This document shows, one piece after another, positions 1 through 9,904 of a stretch of DNA of 64,000 nucleotides. This DNA is from Semisulcospira habei. Its lineage: Eukaryota; Mollusca; Gastropoda; Semisulcospiridae. Positions within the stretch are counted from its first letter, which is position 1. Every line of letters starts with the position of its first letter. Position numbers and translations under genes: made by a program. The notes below the pieces were generated by a model. That model searched no databases. It saw nothing but the letters and a program-made list of their open reading frames with translations, and had not been told where the DNA came from. The stretch is taken from positions 233,848,847-233,912,846 of the forward strand of contig BTPG01000004.1 of the NCBI GenBank assembly GCA_036245525.1. The letters run 5' to 3'.

Positions 1-150
1 ATCGACTTCTCTGAAGCCCTTCAACACACGGGGCTCATGGTGATGTCTGCATTTTGCAGTTGGCTTTGCTGGATCCCGGCGACGAAATTCTGGAATCATC
101 GCAGATTCACTACCGGTTAACCCTGTATGAGTGGTTGAGGCACACGGGTA

Positions 151-362
151 TTAACCCCTTCACTGTCGGAGAAAAATTCAGCAGCATCCAACTGCAAGAG
201 GTATAGATCCTCATGAGCCCCCGCAATTGCGGGGGCTCATGAGGATCTATGCCTCTTGCTGAAACCACTTTGTATTCAAGTTCCTTTGACGGGGAGCATT
301 GGGGGTGAATTCACAATGATCTCCAAAACACAATCTGCGTCCACTGGCAGTGAAGGGGTTAA
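151..362 (+). mobile_element. TTAA palindromic MITE (piggyBac-like), copy A
   Basis: The 212-bp element begins TTAACCCCTTCACTG and ends CAGTGAAGGGGTTAA. TTAA target sites followed by CCC are typical of piggyBac elements and their MITEs. The core (about 198-262) is a near-perfect hairpin, GCAAGAGGTATAGATCCTCA to the centre CAATTG and back. There is no coding capacity. A decayed second copy with one more TTAA end follows at 363-421. Confidence 0.75.
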
Positions 363-421
363 TGAGCTTGAGACATAGATCCTCAGGAGCTGCCGCATAT
401 GCGAGGCAATGAAGGGGTTAA
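363..421 (+). mobile_element. Decayed TTAA MITE fragment
   Basis: It contains gagacatagatcctcaggag, one arm of the family hairpin, a shortened centre and the end aatgaaggggttaa, sharing its left TTAA with the preceding element. Copy 2 has the same at 40715-40772. Confidence 0.55.
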
Positions 422-651
422 CAAAAGCATTTGTATGTGGTTAAAAAGGACTTTTTAAAAGCTGAATTGCTGATGTTGACACAGTTAGAATCATTTAGTG
501 TATGTGTTGTGCCCCCAACCTCTCTTGAGAAGACTGCTGGTTGTGGAATGTATCAGAATCATTTGTGTGCATTCGCTGCACCACCTACTTGTCTTGACCC
601 ATTTAACCCCACGGGCGCATTTCCAAAGTTTTGGAGGTGCCAGCTGAAGGA

Positions 652-745
652 GATGGATTGACCATGATAATTCAAGGGTAGTGCCAGATGGGCTAGGTGC
701 CAAGCTCGTCCTTGACTACCCTTGAATTATCATGGTCAATCCCTC
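652..745 (+). mobile_element. Foldback MITE, 'GACCATGATAATTCAAGGG' family
   Basis: The arms attgaccatgataattcaag and its reverse complement face each other across an imperfect centre with ggtagtgccag. Related hairpins lie at 41004-41107, 17210-17290, 55200-55280 and 34530-34620, and a half copy near 3632. Confidence 0.6.
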
Positions 746-1047
746 TCCTGATGTAGGCCGTTGGGTCTATATGGGTTAATCCCTTTAGAACACGGTCCTG
801 ATGATCATCTATGCTCATTGCAGTCGGGTTATGTTCACTTGATTCGGGCAGGTGAAGGGATTGTTGTTTCTTCAATTAATATTATGACTGCACCATCATT
901 CATTTGCTTAAAACGTAAATCTGATGTAAATATATGATTTTTTAATAGTTTTAAACAATATTGTAAGACAATGCTGCAATGTATTGTTATTTTGTAACCT
1001 CTCGACATAGTGCTTTCATATCGTAGTAGTTTAGCCTGTTGTTCATG

Positions 1048-1272
1048 CACGTGATCATGACCGGTAGAAATAGCTTCAGATTCTTTCAAACGTGTGATCA
1101 TCGGGGTAAATTTTGCTTCATCTGAGCCCGTAATCATGCAGGTAGCTTTACAGGAAGCACGTGATCATCGGGGTAAATTTAGCTTCATTTGAAACACGTA
1201 ATCATACAGGTAGGTTTATTGGAAGCACGTGACCATTGAGGTAGCTTTAGCGTCGTTTTGGAACACGTGATG
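1048..1272 (+). repeat. Degenerate ~30-40 bp minisatellite with CACGTG E-boxes
   Basis: About six or seven units, each beginning with a variant of CACGTGATCAT followed by GGGGTAAATTTAGCTTCAT or AGGTAGCTTTA. Several contain the E-box CACGTG. Copy 2 has the same array at about 41391-41617. A lone similar segment (gaaacacgtgatcgcag) occurs near 39808. Confidence 0.6.
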
Positions 1273-1718
1273 GCACTACAGACCGTAGATAAGACAAGCG
1301 TTGATAGATTTATACAGTGTTTGTCCAGTGGTGAATGATTCCCCTTGGTGCCGTAAGGAAGGTGTAGGGGTATTAGCTGTTTGATAAAAGAGCTTCGCTT
1401 TGACTTCCGTCACCATGCAGAGGCAATATCCTCATATGCGTCATTCCACTTTCGCTGAGGCGTAAACGCAGTTTACTAGACATGACCCCCGTCAGTCATG
1501 ACCCACCTAACTTAACTCATTGCCTCCATTGAGTTAAACATGTCACACTCCTTCCGCGCCTAATTTTAATCTGTACTCCTGCGCCTACAAGATTCAGACT
1601 CAGCATGCTGGCGCACACAAGATATGGCCGGCTAGTCACAAGGATGTACTGGGCTTACTGGGCTTCTGACAAATAACATATCCGTATTTTGTGGCCTCCA
1701 GTACGAAGAAGAACTCAT
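1273..1718. other. Non-coding stretch conserved between copies
   Basis: No gene or element was recognised. It matches copy 2 at about 41618-42063 almost base for base, including a short inverted TGAGTTAAACATG-like segment near 1500-1540. Confidence 0.4.
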
Positions 1719-1925
1719 TTAACCCCTTCACTGCCACTGCAGTACGTTGTTCGTCAAAAATCTGTGTCAATTCAACGCGGCGATAGAGCTCCAGCCGTCC
1801 CATAATGCGGAATACAAAGTGCTTTCAGTAAGAGATATAGATCCTCATGAGCCCCCGCAATTGCGGGGGCTCATGAGGATCTATATCTCTTGCAGTTGGC
1901 TGGTGTTCATTTTTTGACGGGTTAA
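1719..1925 (+). mobile_element. TTAA palindromic MITE, copy B
   Basis: It starts TTAACCCCTTCACTGCCACT and ends gacgggttaa. The hairpin at about 1833-1896 has 30-bp arms around CAATTG. It is the best preserved left end in the window. The body contains the family segment 'ctgtgtcaattcaacg'. Confidence 0.75.
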
Positions 1926-2444
1926 AAACGTCTCTAGTTCACACAAAAACAGCCCTGTTTCGATCGACAGTCTCTGGAACCCGGCAGAATAATCCAGTCG
2001 CGGCTATCGAGGCCCCATTACTGACTACGGCTGTCTAATCCAAGGGCAACAACACCTTATCATAAGCGACAAGTGTATGTCCTGGTTGCTGGCCTTTAAC
2101 TGCCTGGAGACGATTTCTCATTGCTGGCAGTACGGTTTGTGTCGCTACAGTTTCATTTGTCGGCATGTCAAATAGATATTGCAAATAATAAACAAAATCA
2201 AAAAGCACGTTTCGGAATAACACAAATATGCACGACCCTTAAATGTACAAAAATACACAGAAAAGGAGCGACGATGAGTGATGAATGTGATGAGATCATC
2301 AGCCACCATGAGGCTGCTAAGTTGTCAACAATAAGATTGTCTGAAAAAAATGAAAATGCGGTTCTGTGTCCAGACATAATGACCCAGATATTTTGTGCCT
2401 TTCTTCAGTTGCTCTCTCAAAAAACAACGATCAAAGTTAACCCG

Positions 2445-2575
2445 TTAACCGCCGGGGCAAGGCGAACGCTACCCATCTGCAAGAGACATTAACCCTCATG
2501 AGCCCCCGCAGTCGCGGGGGCTCATGAGGGTTAGTGTCTCTTGTTAGTCCCATGTTCTTCATGCCTATCCTTTAA
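2445..2575 (+). mobile_element. TTAA palindromic MITE, copy C, arms changed in parallel
   Basis: A short copy between TTAA at 2445 and TTAA at 2572. The hairpin (2478-2543) reads acattaaccctcatgag on the left and ctcatgagggttagtgt on the right, where other copies have atagatcctcatgag and ctcatgaggatctat. Both arms therefore differ from the family in a matching way. Confidence 0.65.
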
Positions 2576-2727
2576 CTTTTTTATTTTTTTTTATTATTTT
2601 TTTTTAATCCCATTTCATTTGTGTTTTTCACGCCAATGTCGGCCAGCGCGCAGTCGTTTCAACTCAGTCAGACGCGAAATCCGTGATTTGGCAGCGAAGG
2701 TCCCTTAACCGGTTTTCCCTGTTTCAG

Positions 2728-2850
2728 ATATAAACGAGTGTGCGGAAGGTACTTCTAACTGTGCGCTGATCTGCTACAATAATGTCGGGTCGTTTACCTG
2801 TGGATGTGACACGGGTTACAATCTGGCCTCTGATGGTAGAAAGTGTGACG
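2728..2850 (+). CDS. Calcium-binding EGF-like exon a (copy 1)
   Basis: This 123-bp exon has phase 1-1 borders, with acceptor tttccctgtttcag and donor gacg|gtaagt. It encodes one EGF module starting D-I-N-E-C, the calcium-binding consensus, followed by the C-x-C-x8-C ending with the NVGSFTCGC signature, six cysteines in all. Such exons can be skipped or duplicated without changing frame, as in fibrillin, fibulin and matrilin-like extracellular proteins. The parent gene, its start and its end are not in the window. Copy 2 has the same exon at 43047-43169. Confidence 0.75.
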
Positions 2851-3002
2851 GTAAGTTAGCACGCTCAACACAGCGGCCGTGATGCTCTAAGTTCGTCATT
2901 TTCCGAGCCAGCCAAAAGGAATACACCGTGTCTGATTTTGTATAACGTCGGTCAAGATGCCTGAAAAGTCCTCTGTGACGGTATCTGTTGCATTTTGTAA
3001 AG

Positions 3003-3132
3003 ATGTGGACGAATAGAATGCCTCAGCAACAACGGCGGATACAGCCATAACTGTGCCAACACTGTGGGGTCGTTCAGTGTACATGCAGGGCCGGATACCG
3101 TCTGAATGAAAGCGATCGCAGAATATGTACAG
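3003..3132 (+). pseudogene. EGF-like exon b, broken (copy 1)
   Basis: This matches the intact copy-2 exon at 43322-43450. In copy 1 a 5-nt insertion gives an in-frame TAG just after the D-V-D-E codons, 3 nt are missing a little further on, and 1 nt is lost before the C-x-C. The acceptor changed from tttgtacag to tttgtaaag, still AG. The net length change of +1 breaks phase 1-1 splicing. It is either a lost exon of a multi-EGF gene or part of a pseudogene. Confidence 0.7.
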
Positions 3133-3344
3133 GTATGTTGTCTTCTTCTGAAGAATATTGTGTTCTACGTAGAATAGTGTGTAATAGGTTGGTTTTTGTT
3201 TTCGGTTACTGGATATGGTAGGATGTGATGAATTTGAGATAGAGGTGATGCCTTGGATGACTTTAGCGTCCTTGGATAAAAAATAAATTATTTCCTCTAG
3301 GAGTCTTAGATTTTATTTCTAGCTCTATTTCCATTTCCACTAAT

Positions 3345-3486
3345 ATAATATAATATAATATAATATAATATAATATAATATAATATAATATAATATAATA
3401 TAATATAATATAATATAATATAATATAATATAATATAATATAATATAATATAATATAATATAATATAATATAATATAATATAATAT
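3345..3486 (+). repeat. (TAATA)n microsatellite, left part
   Basis: A perfect pentanucleotide array of about 140 bp. Copy 2 has a single uninterrupted array at 43668-43792. In copy 1 the array is split by the insertion at 3487-6935. Confidence 0.95.
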
Positions 3487-4189
3487 GCCTCTATGCCTCT
3501 TGCAGACGCACTTCAAACTTACAAGAAGAGATGGTCCTGGAGATGTGACGGACTGTTACAAGAAAATCAACTCGTCCCACTCAGAACCGATCACGTGATA
3601 GCCTTCTCTTTTACCTCCAACGCTAGTTGTTGGAGATGGATTGACCACGATTTCTTAAAAGGGATGTTGATGGCTTTAAACTCTATTACCTCAATAGCTG
3701 GAGGTAGCAGGTTAACAGGTATTGCCTTAATACAATAGATCGATTTCTCTTGACTTGAAGGTAGTGTTTATAACAGCCTAGAATGTATTCCGTTTTGGCT
3801 TTGCGAATGAAAATAGTTGACACGCGATGGCATGTCTAGAGAGAAGTTTATCTTGTGTAACTGACTCTTTGTCTGCTGCCATCGGCTGTAAGGCAATTTT
3901 TTTTCTAACAGGTTAAAAAAAAAGTTCTAAATACTAGAAATAAAGAGAGAAAAGAGGGGAAAGGTTCTTTGTCATTCAACGCTTCGCTGAAAAGCGCTTG
4001 TAGTTTGGATGATCTAGTGTACAAAGAGTGTGCAACACCGCGCTGCCAGTTGCACCGTCATTTGCAGAGTTAGAATCTGACGCCAACTGTCCATGACTGA
4101 AAAAAATAAAACCAAACTAACCACGCCTCCGTCGCGTAATACGCCTTTGGGACTTCACGCCGAGACCCTCAATTACTCTGGTTAGTGTC
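3487..4189. other. Copy-1-only segment before the truncated LINE
   Basis: About 700 bp absent from copy 2. It begins with atgcctcttgcag, like a MITE hairpin end, and includes a half copy of the GACCATGAT foldback near 3632. No convincing gene is present. Confidence 0.4.
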
Positions 4190-4233
4190 TCCCTCGATTC
4201 GCTACCGCTGATAAGCGGTAGCGAATCGAGGGA
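4190..4233 (+). repeat. Perfect 20-bp-arm hairpin
   Basis: The arms are tccctcgattcgctaccgct and its exact reverse complement with loop GATA. It lies about 30 bp before the start of the truncated LINE. Confidence 0.8.
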
Positions 4234-4261
4234 GGCAACCAGTGTGTCCCTCAACCTGAAA

Positions 4262-6935
4262 CCTTGCATCCGTGTGCCACACTGACCACCGCCTTGTCCG
4301 CTGCAAACTCAGGCTCCACTTCAAGCCAAAACCCAAGAAAGGGCGTCCCCCTAAGAAAAAGTTTGATGTTGCCAGCCTTCAGCGTGACGACGTAAAAGCT
4401 GCCTTTCAGACAGATTTACAGCGCAGGCTCACAGACACAGCTGACCCAGCAGACTCCTCAACTGAAACACTCTGGGAACAGCTGAAAACTGCTATCGCAA
4501 AATCCTCTGCAGAAGTCTTGGGTTTCGCTAGAAAGAGGAACAAAGACTGGTTTGACGAAAACGACGTAGGGATCCAGAAACTCCTAGCAAAAAAAAGAGC
4601 TGCCCATCAGGCCCACCTATCCCAGCCTTCCTGCCCTGTGAAGAAGTCTGCCTTCCGCCTGGTCTGCAGCAGTTTCCAGCGCAAGCTCAGAGATCTCCAG
4701 AACGAGTGGTGGACCAGACTCGCACAGAGAACCCAGCTTTGCGCTGACAACGGTGACTACAGGGGGTTCTACGAAGCACTGAAAGCAGTGTATGGCCCCA
4801 GGCACCTGATACAAAGTCCCCTGCGAAGCGCAAATGGACAGGCACTCCTCACAGATAATAACTCCATCTTGAACCGCTGGTCGGAATACTTTCAGGACCT
4901 CTTCAGCGCTGAGCGCACTGTTCAAGAAGCAGTCATCCTCCAAATCCCACACCTCCCAGTAAAGGTTGAATTGGACGAACCGCCCACTGCTGAAGAGACC
5001 CTGACAGCTCAAGAGTGGCAAAGCAGCAGGCATTGACGGTATCCCACCAGAGATCTGGAAACATGGAGGCCCAGCACTGCACAACAAGCTCCATGACCTC
5101 TTTCTCTGCTGCTGGGAGGAAGGAACACTACAAAAAGATCGTCATCCTCCAAATCCCACACCTCCCAGTAAAGGTTGAATTGGACGAACCGCCCACTGCT
5201 GAAGAGACCCTGACAGCTCAAGAGTGGCAAAGCAGCAGGCATTGACGGTATCCCACCAGAGATCTGGAAACATGGAGGCCCAGCACTGCACAACAAGCTC
5301 CATGACCTCTTTCTCTGCTGCTGGGAGGAAGGAACACTACAAAAAGATCTTCGCGATACAGTCGTTATCACCTTGTACAAGAACAAAGGAGAGAAGTCTG
5401 CCTGCTCCAACTACCATGGAATTACCCTGCTGTCCATTGCCGGGAAAATTCTTGCAAGGCTGCTCCTGAATCGGCTGGTACCTGCCATTGCAGAAGACCA
5501 CCTGCCAGAGGGCCAGTGTGGCTTCAGAGCCAACAGGAGCACCACCGACATGGTCTTTGTGCTGAGACAGCTTCAGGAGAAATGCTGTGAGCAAAACAAA
5601 GGGCTGTACGTAACGTTTGTCGACCTAACAAAAGTGTTCGACACTGTGAGCAGGCAAGGCATGTGGCAGATCCTGGAGCGACTTGGCTGTCCCCCAAAGT
5701 TCCTCAGCATGATCGTCCAGCTAAACGAGGACCAACAAGGCCAGGTCAAACTCAACAGTGACCTCTCAGAACCATTCCCCATTCTCAACGGTGTGAAGCA
5801 GGGCTGTGTGCTGGCACCGACCCTCTTCACCATCTTTTTTAGCATGATGTTGAAGCAGGCCACAGTGGACCTCGACGATGACGATGCAGTGTACATCAGG
5901 TATCGTCTCGATGGCAGCCTGTTCAACCTCAGACGACTGCAGACCCACACCAAAACCCTAGACCAACTGATTCGTGAGCTGCTCTTTGCTGACGACGCTG
6001 CCCTCATTGCACACACAGAGAGAGCCCTGCAGCGCATCACATCCTGCTTTGCAAACGCTGCCCAGCTCTTTGGACTCGAGGTCAATCTGAAAAAGACAGA
6101 GGTCCTCCATCAGCCGGCACCCAAGGTAGAGCATCGCCCTCCCCACATCACCATCGGCGAGTCTGAAGTCAGTGCACCAGTTTACCTACCTTGTCTGCAT
6201 CATCACGTCAGACGCTAAGCTGGACAAGGAGCTGGACAGCAGGCTGGCAAAAGCAAACAGCGCTTTCGGGCGTCTATACAAGCGGGTGTGGCACAATCAA
6301 CAGCTGAAAACAGGCACCAAGATCAGCGTGTACAGAGCTGTCGTCCTCACCACCCTGCTGTATGGTTCTGAGTCCTGGGCCCTCTACCGCAGCCAACTAC
6401 GACTCCTCGAACGCTTCCACCAGCGCTGCCTGCGTACAATCCTTGGCATTCACTGGAGTGACTATGTCACAAACGTCGAGGTCCTTGAACAGGCAGAAAC
6501 TGTGAGCATCGAGGCTTTGCTGCTGCGGACACAGCTTCGCTGGGCTGGGCACGTCTCCAGGATGGAGGATCATCGCCTACCTAAGATCACCCTGTTCGGT
6601 GAGCTCGCCACTGGACACAGAGACAGAGGGGCACCAAAGAAGAGATACAAAGACTGTCTCAAGAAGTCACTTAGTGCCTGCGGATCGTGACACCTGGCGC
6701 TCCACCATTTACAAGGCAGCTGTCTCCTTTGAGGACTCTCGCAGAGCTAGCCTTAAAGACAAGCGGCTCAGGAGAAAAAACAGAGATGCCGCAACTCAGA
6801 ACCCTGGCCAGACCTTCCCCTGCAGCCACTGCGGTCGAACCTGCCTGTCCCGGATCGGCCTCCGCAGTCACGAGCATGCCTGCAGACATCGTGGACAACC
6901 CCTATAGAATCTTCGTTCGCGAAGTCAAGCCAAGA
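4262..6935 (+). mobile_element. 5'-truncated LINE, same family as 18645-22689, rearranged
   Basis: It starts in the last part of the endonuclease (C-H-T-D-H-R-L) and covers the reverse transcriptase (F-A-D-D-A-A box near 5985-6000), thumb and C-terminal C-x2-C zinc-finger-like tail, then the family 3' end gttcgcgaagtcaagccaag. It carries a 209-bp tandem duplication (4932-5140 and 5141-5349), a 5-nt deletion near 6165 and a deletion near 6680, so it is not functional. The reading frames 4272-5036, 5373-6218 and 6172-6690 are its pieces. It ends directly in the AATAT microsatellite and is absent from copy 2. Confidence 0.88.
4932..5349 (+). repeat. 209-bp tandem duplication inside the truncated LINE
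   Basis: Two virtually identical units start at gtcatcctccaaatcccaca (4932 and 5141). The full LINE at 20837 has a single copy. Confidence 0.9.
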
Positions 6936-7051
6936 ATATAATATAATATAATATAATATAATATAATATAATATAATATAATATAATATAATATAATATA
7001 ATATAATATAATATAATATAATATAATATAATATAATATAATATAATATAA
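6936..7051 (+). repeat. (AATAT)n microsatellite, right part
   Basis: Continuation of the pentanucleotide array interrupted at 3487. Its far flank (acaatttcat) matches copy 2 right after the uninterrupted array. Confidence 0.95.
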
Positions 7052-7212
7052 CAATTTCATCACCTGATATACTTTAAATACAAAGCAGTTAAAACATTTT
7101 GTCTGTTGTACCTTTAGTTTTCTCGAATTGGTTCTCTAGCACTGGTCTTATGTGTATTTTTATTTTTAAAAAGATATTTTCATTTTAGAGTTCAATTGGT
7201 GCCCTGTTTCAG

Positions 7213-7335
7213 ACATAAACGAGTGTTTGGAAGAAACCTCTAACTGTAAACATACCTGCACCAACACTGTCGGGTTGTTTGTCTGTGGGTGTAACCTAGG
7301 GTACGCTCTGGCCCCTGATAACAAAACGTGTAACG
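7213..7335 (+). CDS. Calcium-binding EGF-like exon c (copy 1)
   Basis: This 123-bp, phase 1-1 exon lies between gccctgtttcag and aacg|gtaagc. It encodes a D-I-N-E-C start, six cysteines and the NTVGLFVCGC element, one complete calcium-binding EGF module. It lies 4 kb from the previous EGF exon because a 3.4 kb insertion (3487-6935) split the intervening microsatellite. The copy-2 counterpart at 43956-44078 has lost its first cysteine and its splice donor. Confidence 0.72.
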
Positions 7336-7373
7336 GTAAGCCTTTTGCGCGGACTCACGCAATGTGTTGAATA

Positions 7374-7417
7374 AAATCTACAACTCTACCGTTATAACCG
7401 TCGAGTTGTGGATTTTA
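7374..7417 (+). repeat. Short imperfect hairpin beside EGF exon c
   Basis: aaaatctacaactctaccg pairs with gtcgagttgtggatttt. Copy 2 keeps only the left arm because the Rex1-like LINE joins there. Confidence 0.5.
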
Positions 7418-7439
7418 ATAATTACGGTATTTATAATGC

Positions 7440-8435
7440 GCTTATCTTATAATAATTATAACTCTAAGCGCACACGCATGCGCACGCTTTAGACAATGAC
7501 TCACGTATCACAAATAGTGAAAAATACATTACGACGGTCAGCTTGGAGTGGGGAGTGTGGTGATGTAGTGCTAGAACTGTTGAAAGAGGTGAGTTTTGAG
7601 GGCGGACTGGAAGGAGGAGAGAGAGTGTTTCTGACGGAGAGAGAGTGGGAGAGTGTTCCAGGTGGATGGACCGTATACTGAGAAGGACCGGGGGCCGAAA
7701 GTGCTGAGTTTGGTGCGGGGGGATGAGGAGGCGGAGAGGGTCGGAGGCGGAGCGGAGGGAGCGGGAATGAGTGTAGGGGTGAAGTAAGTTGGAGAGATAG
7801 GTAGGAGCGTAGTTGTTCAGGTATTTGTAGCAGAGAGACAGAATCTTGTATTGGATGCGTTGGGGGATGGGGAGCCAGTGAAGGAGCTTGAGCAGGGGAG
7901 TGATGTGGTCGGATTTTTTCTTTCTAAGGACGAGGCGGGCAGCATTGTTCTGGACGCGCTGGAGAGTGAGAGTGGTGGAGTGAGGAAGGCCGGAAAGGAG
8001 AGAGTTGCAGTAGTCGATGCGAGATAAGATGAGAGAGACAGCGAGTTTGGTGGCAGCTTCGGTAGTGAGGTATTTTCTGATCTGACTGATGCGGCGGAGG
8101 TGGAAGTAGCATGCCTGGGCCGTGGCGGAGACGAAGCTGGTCATGGAAAGAGAGGAATCGAGGATAACGCCAAGGTTCTTGACCGAGTCAGAGAGGGAGA
8201 TGGGGGTGCTGTCGAGTTGAAGGTGGAGAGAGGGAGGGAGCTGGGAAAGTTTTTGGCGAGTGCCTACCAGCATGGCTTCCGTTTTGTCGTCGTTCAGTTT
8301 GAGCTTGTTTGCTGCCATCCAGTTTTTCACGTCTTCATAGCAGTCAGCCGTGCGAGTCAGTAGTGTCTGAGTGTTGTCGAGTTTGTCTTTGTCTAGTAGT
8401 TGTGAGTCGTCAACACTTTGCGGGAGTAACGAAAA
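7440..8435 (-). mobile_element. 5'-truncated L2/CR1-group LINE (copy 1)
   Basis: On the minus strand, 7464-8440 encodes the C-terminal third of a reverse transcriptase: the N-K-L-K-L-N-x-D-K-T-E motif after the active site, the L-G-V-x-L-D segment and the R-I-D-Y-C-N-S-L-L thumb, a signature of L2/CR1-type elements. The catalytic region and endonuclease are missing, as expected of 5' truncation. It adjoins a long (AAT)n tract. Copy 2 lacks it except for about 16 bp (caacactttgcgggag) at its 5' edge. Confidence 0.8.
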
Positions 8436-8456
8436 TAATAATAATAATAATAATAC

Positions 8457-8553
<97 letters not shown>

Positions 8554-8651
8554 TCTGACGAGCAAAAGAAATGCGACATTTTTGGAATCATTGGAAACAC
8601 TTCAGTGTTTTCTATGGTTCCCAGAATGTCGCATTTCCTTTGCTCGTCAGT

Positions 8652-8704
<53 letters not shown>
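8436..8704 (+). repeat. (AAT)n tracts flanking a TA-target MITE
   Basis: Trinucleotide arrays at 8436-8552 and 8652-8704 sit on either side of the foldback MITE. Copy 2 has the same layout at 46832-47043. Confidence 0.9.
8554..8650 (+). mobile_element. Foldback MITE with CTGACGAGC ends (mariner-like)
   Basis: The TIRs are CTGACGAGCAAAAGAAATGC and its near reverse complement, with 5'-TA at each flank. TA targets suggest a Tc1/mariner-type MITE. The copy-2 counterpart is at 46882-46978. Confidence 0.65.
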
Positions 8705-8707
<3 letters not shown>

Positions 8708-8977
8708 TTTAATATTGCGAAGTATCTCTAACAAAAAAACTTAAAGCGCAACACTAGAAAGCACATGTACAATACACAGAAAGATAAAGAGGCAACACCG
8801 AAAAACCTAAGTGTATACGTAATGTGTCTAAAGTGAATTATGTGAATAACTTTGATCAGCTGTACCTTCTGACTTTGAGGGTGTGGAAAAAAGAAAGGAA
8901 TCGGGGGGAGTGTGTCTGTAAATCCGTGCAAGCAAAGATTCCATTTCCTGTTCGTGGAGGCTACAGGTTCGTTGCAG
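8705..8977. other. Intronic DNA before EGF exon d
   Basis: No gene was recognised. It is conserved in copy 2 at 47044-47321 and precedes the exon d acceptor. Confidence 0.35.
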
Positions 8978-9092
8978 ATATTAACGAGTGTGTGTCCGAT
9001 CTGTGACCATACCTGCAACAACACTCTCGGGTCGTTCGTCCGTGGTTGCAACCCTGGCTACACTCTGGCCCCTGATGGTAAAACGTGTGACG
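8978..9092 (+). pseudogene. EGF-like exon d, frameshifted (copy 1)
   Basis: The acceptor ttcgttgcag and donor gacg|gtaagt are present. The exon starts D-I-N-E-C-V and then hits TGA. A second frame continues C-D-H-T-C-N-N-T-L-G-S-F and the rest of an EGF module. Length is 115 bp rather than a multiple of three, so inclusion would shift the frame. The copy-2 version at 47322-47431 lacks 5 further bases at the same spot and is also out of frame, so the lesion may predate the duplication. Confidence 0.65.
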
Positions 9093-9351
9093 GTAAGTTA
9101 TCATTATCATTATTACGTGTTTTGACTCAAACACAGCTGAGTCAATATGCTCCACCTTAAAATTAACAATGTGTTTTATCATATGTCGAATGCATTATTA
9201 GTGAGGATTACGGTATTGTTTTGAGCTCATTTGCGTTTTACTTTTCGTAATGTATTCCCCAGTGGAGACGCAGATTTGCATTACTATATTTTTTATCACT
9301 GGCACTTAGACATTTCGAAACAAAAAAGGCAACTTACCACTATGAAAAAAA

Positions 9352-9433
9352 AAGGTCGTCGGGCGGACGATGGCCGCAGTGGGCGCGCGCACGCCTGTGC
9401 GCGGACCCACTGCGGCCGTCGTCGGCCCGAAGA
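9352..9433 (+). mobile_element. GC-rich foldback element (GTCGTCGGGC...GCCCGAAGAC)
   Basis: An inverted repeat with GATGGCCGCAGTGGGCGCGC facing GCGCGGACCCACTGCGGCC. The copy-2 match is 47703-47783. Related, more decayed hairpins with 'ggccgtgcgcggg' lie at 32632-32690, 49095-49150 and 62745-62815. Confidence 0.6.
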
Positions 9434-9904
9434 CCTTTTGCTTCTGGTGTTTCTCAAACGTTTCATTGGGGAGCGGACTGACTTACGACTTCAGAACGTA
9501 TTGACCATTGTCGTACGGATATGCTGCTCCAAAGCTGTGAAATGTTCTACCGGCATATTTGAAGACAGCAGAGTCTTTCCAATCTTTCTGCAGGCAGCTG
9601 AAGACACATTTCATCAGTTGAGTCTGTTTCGAGCCAGTGAACTCAAGTTTACCGTAACTGTCGTCTTATTCTTTTTTAAACAATCTTTTCTTCTTTCTTC
9701 TTCTCTATTTGCTGTCTCTTCTTTACAAAATCTCTCACAACAAAGCGCTTTGGGTATTCATTACCGGATGGATAATTGTGCTCTACAAATGAACATTATT
9801 ATTATCATCATCATTGTCTTTTTTGTCTCTCCCCAGAAATTACTCCTTGTGAGTAAGTAAGCGCTTTTTCAAAAAACTAAGCTATCACTTCTCTTTTTGT
9901 GTAT
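9434..9904. other. Non-coding stretch between foldback element and SINE
   Basis: A pyrimidine-rich run (ttctttcttcttctct) and a short ATT/ATC tract are seen; the open frame spanning 9231-9860 runs through the foldback element and is not credible. Conserved in copy 2 at 47784-48242. Confidence 0.35.

Noticed and set aside
431..661. 76-codon open frame repeated at 40821-41015
   Set aside because: It ends in the foldback hairpin and has no splice or domain support; being kept in both copies only reflects the duplication.
9231..9860. 209-codon open frame, also partly in copy 2 (47581-47985)
   Set aside because: It runs through the GC-rich foldback element and ends in a trinucleotide tract; the copy-2 frame stops early after small indels.
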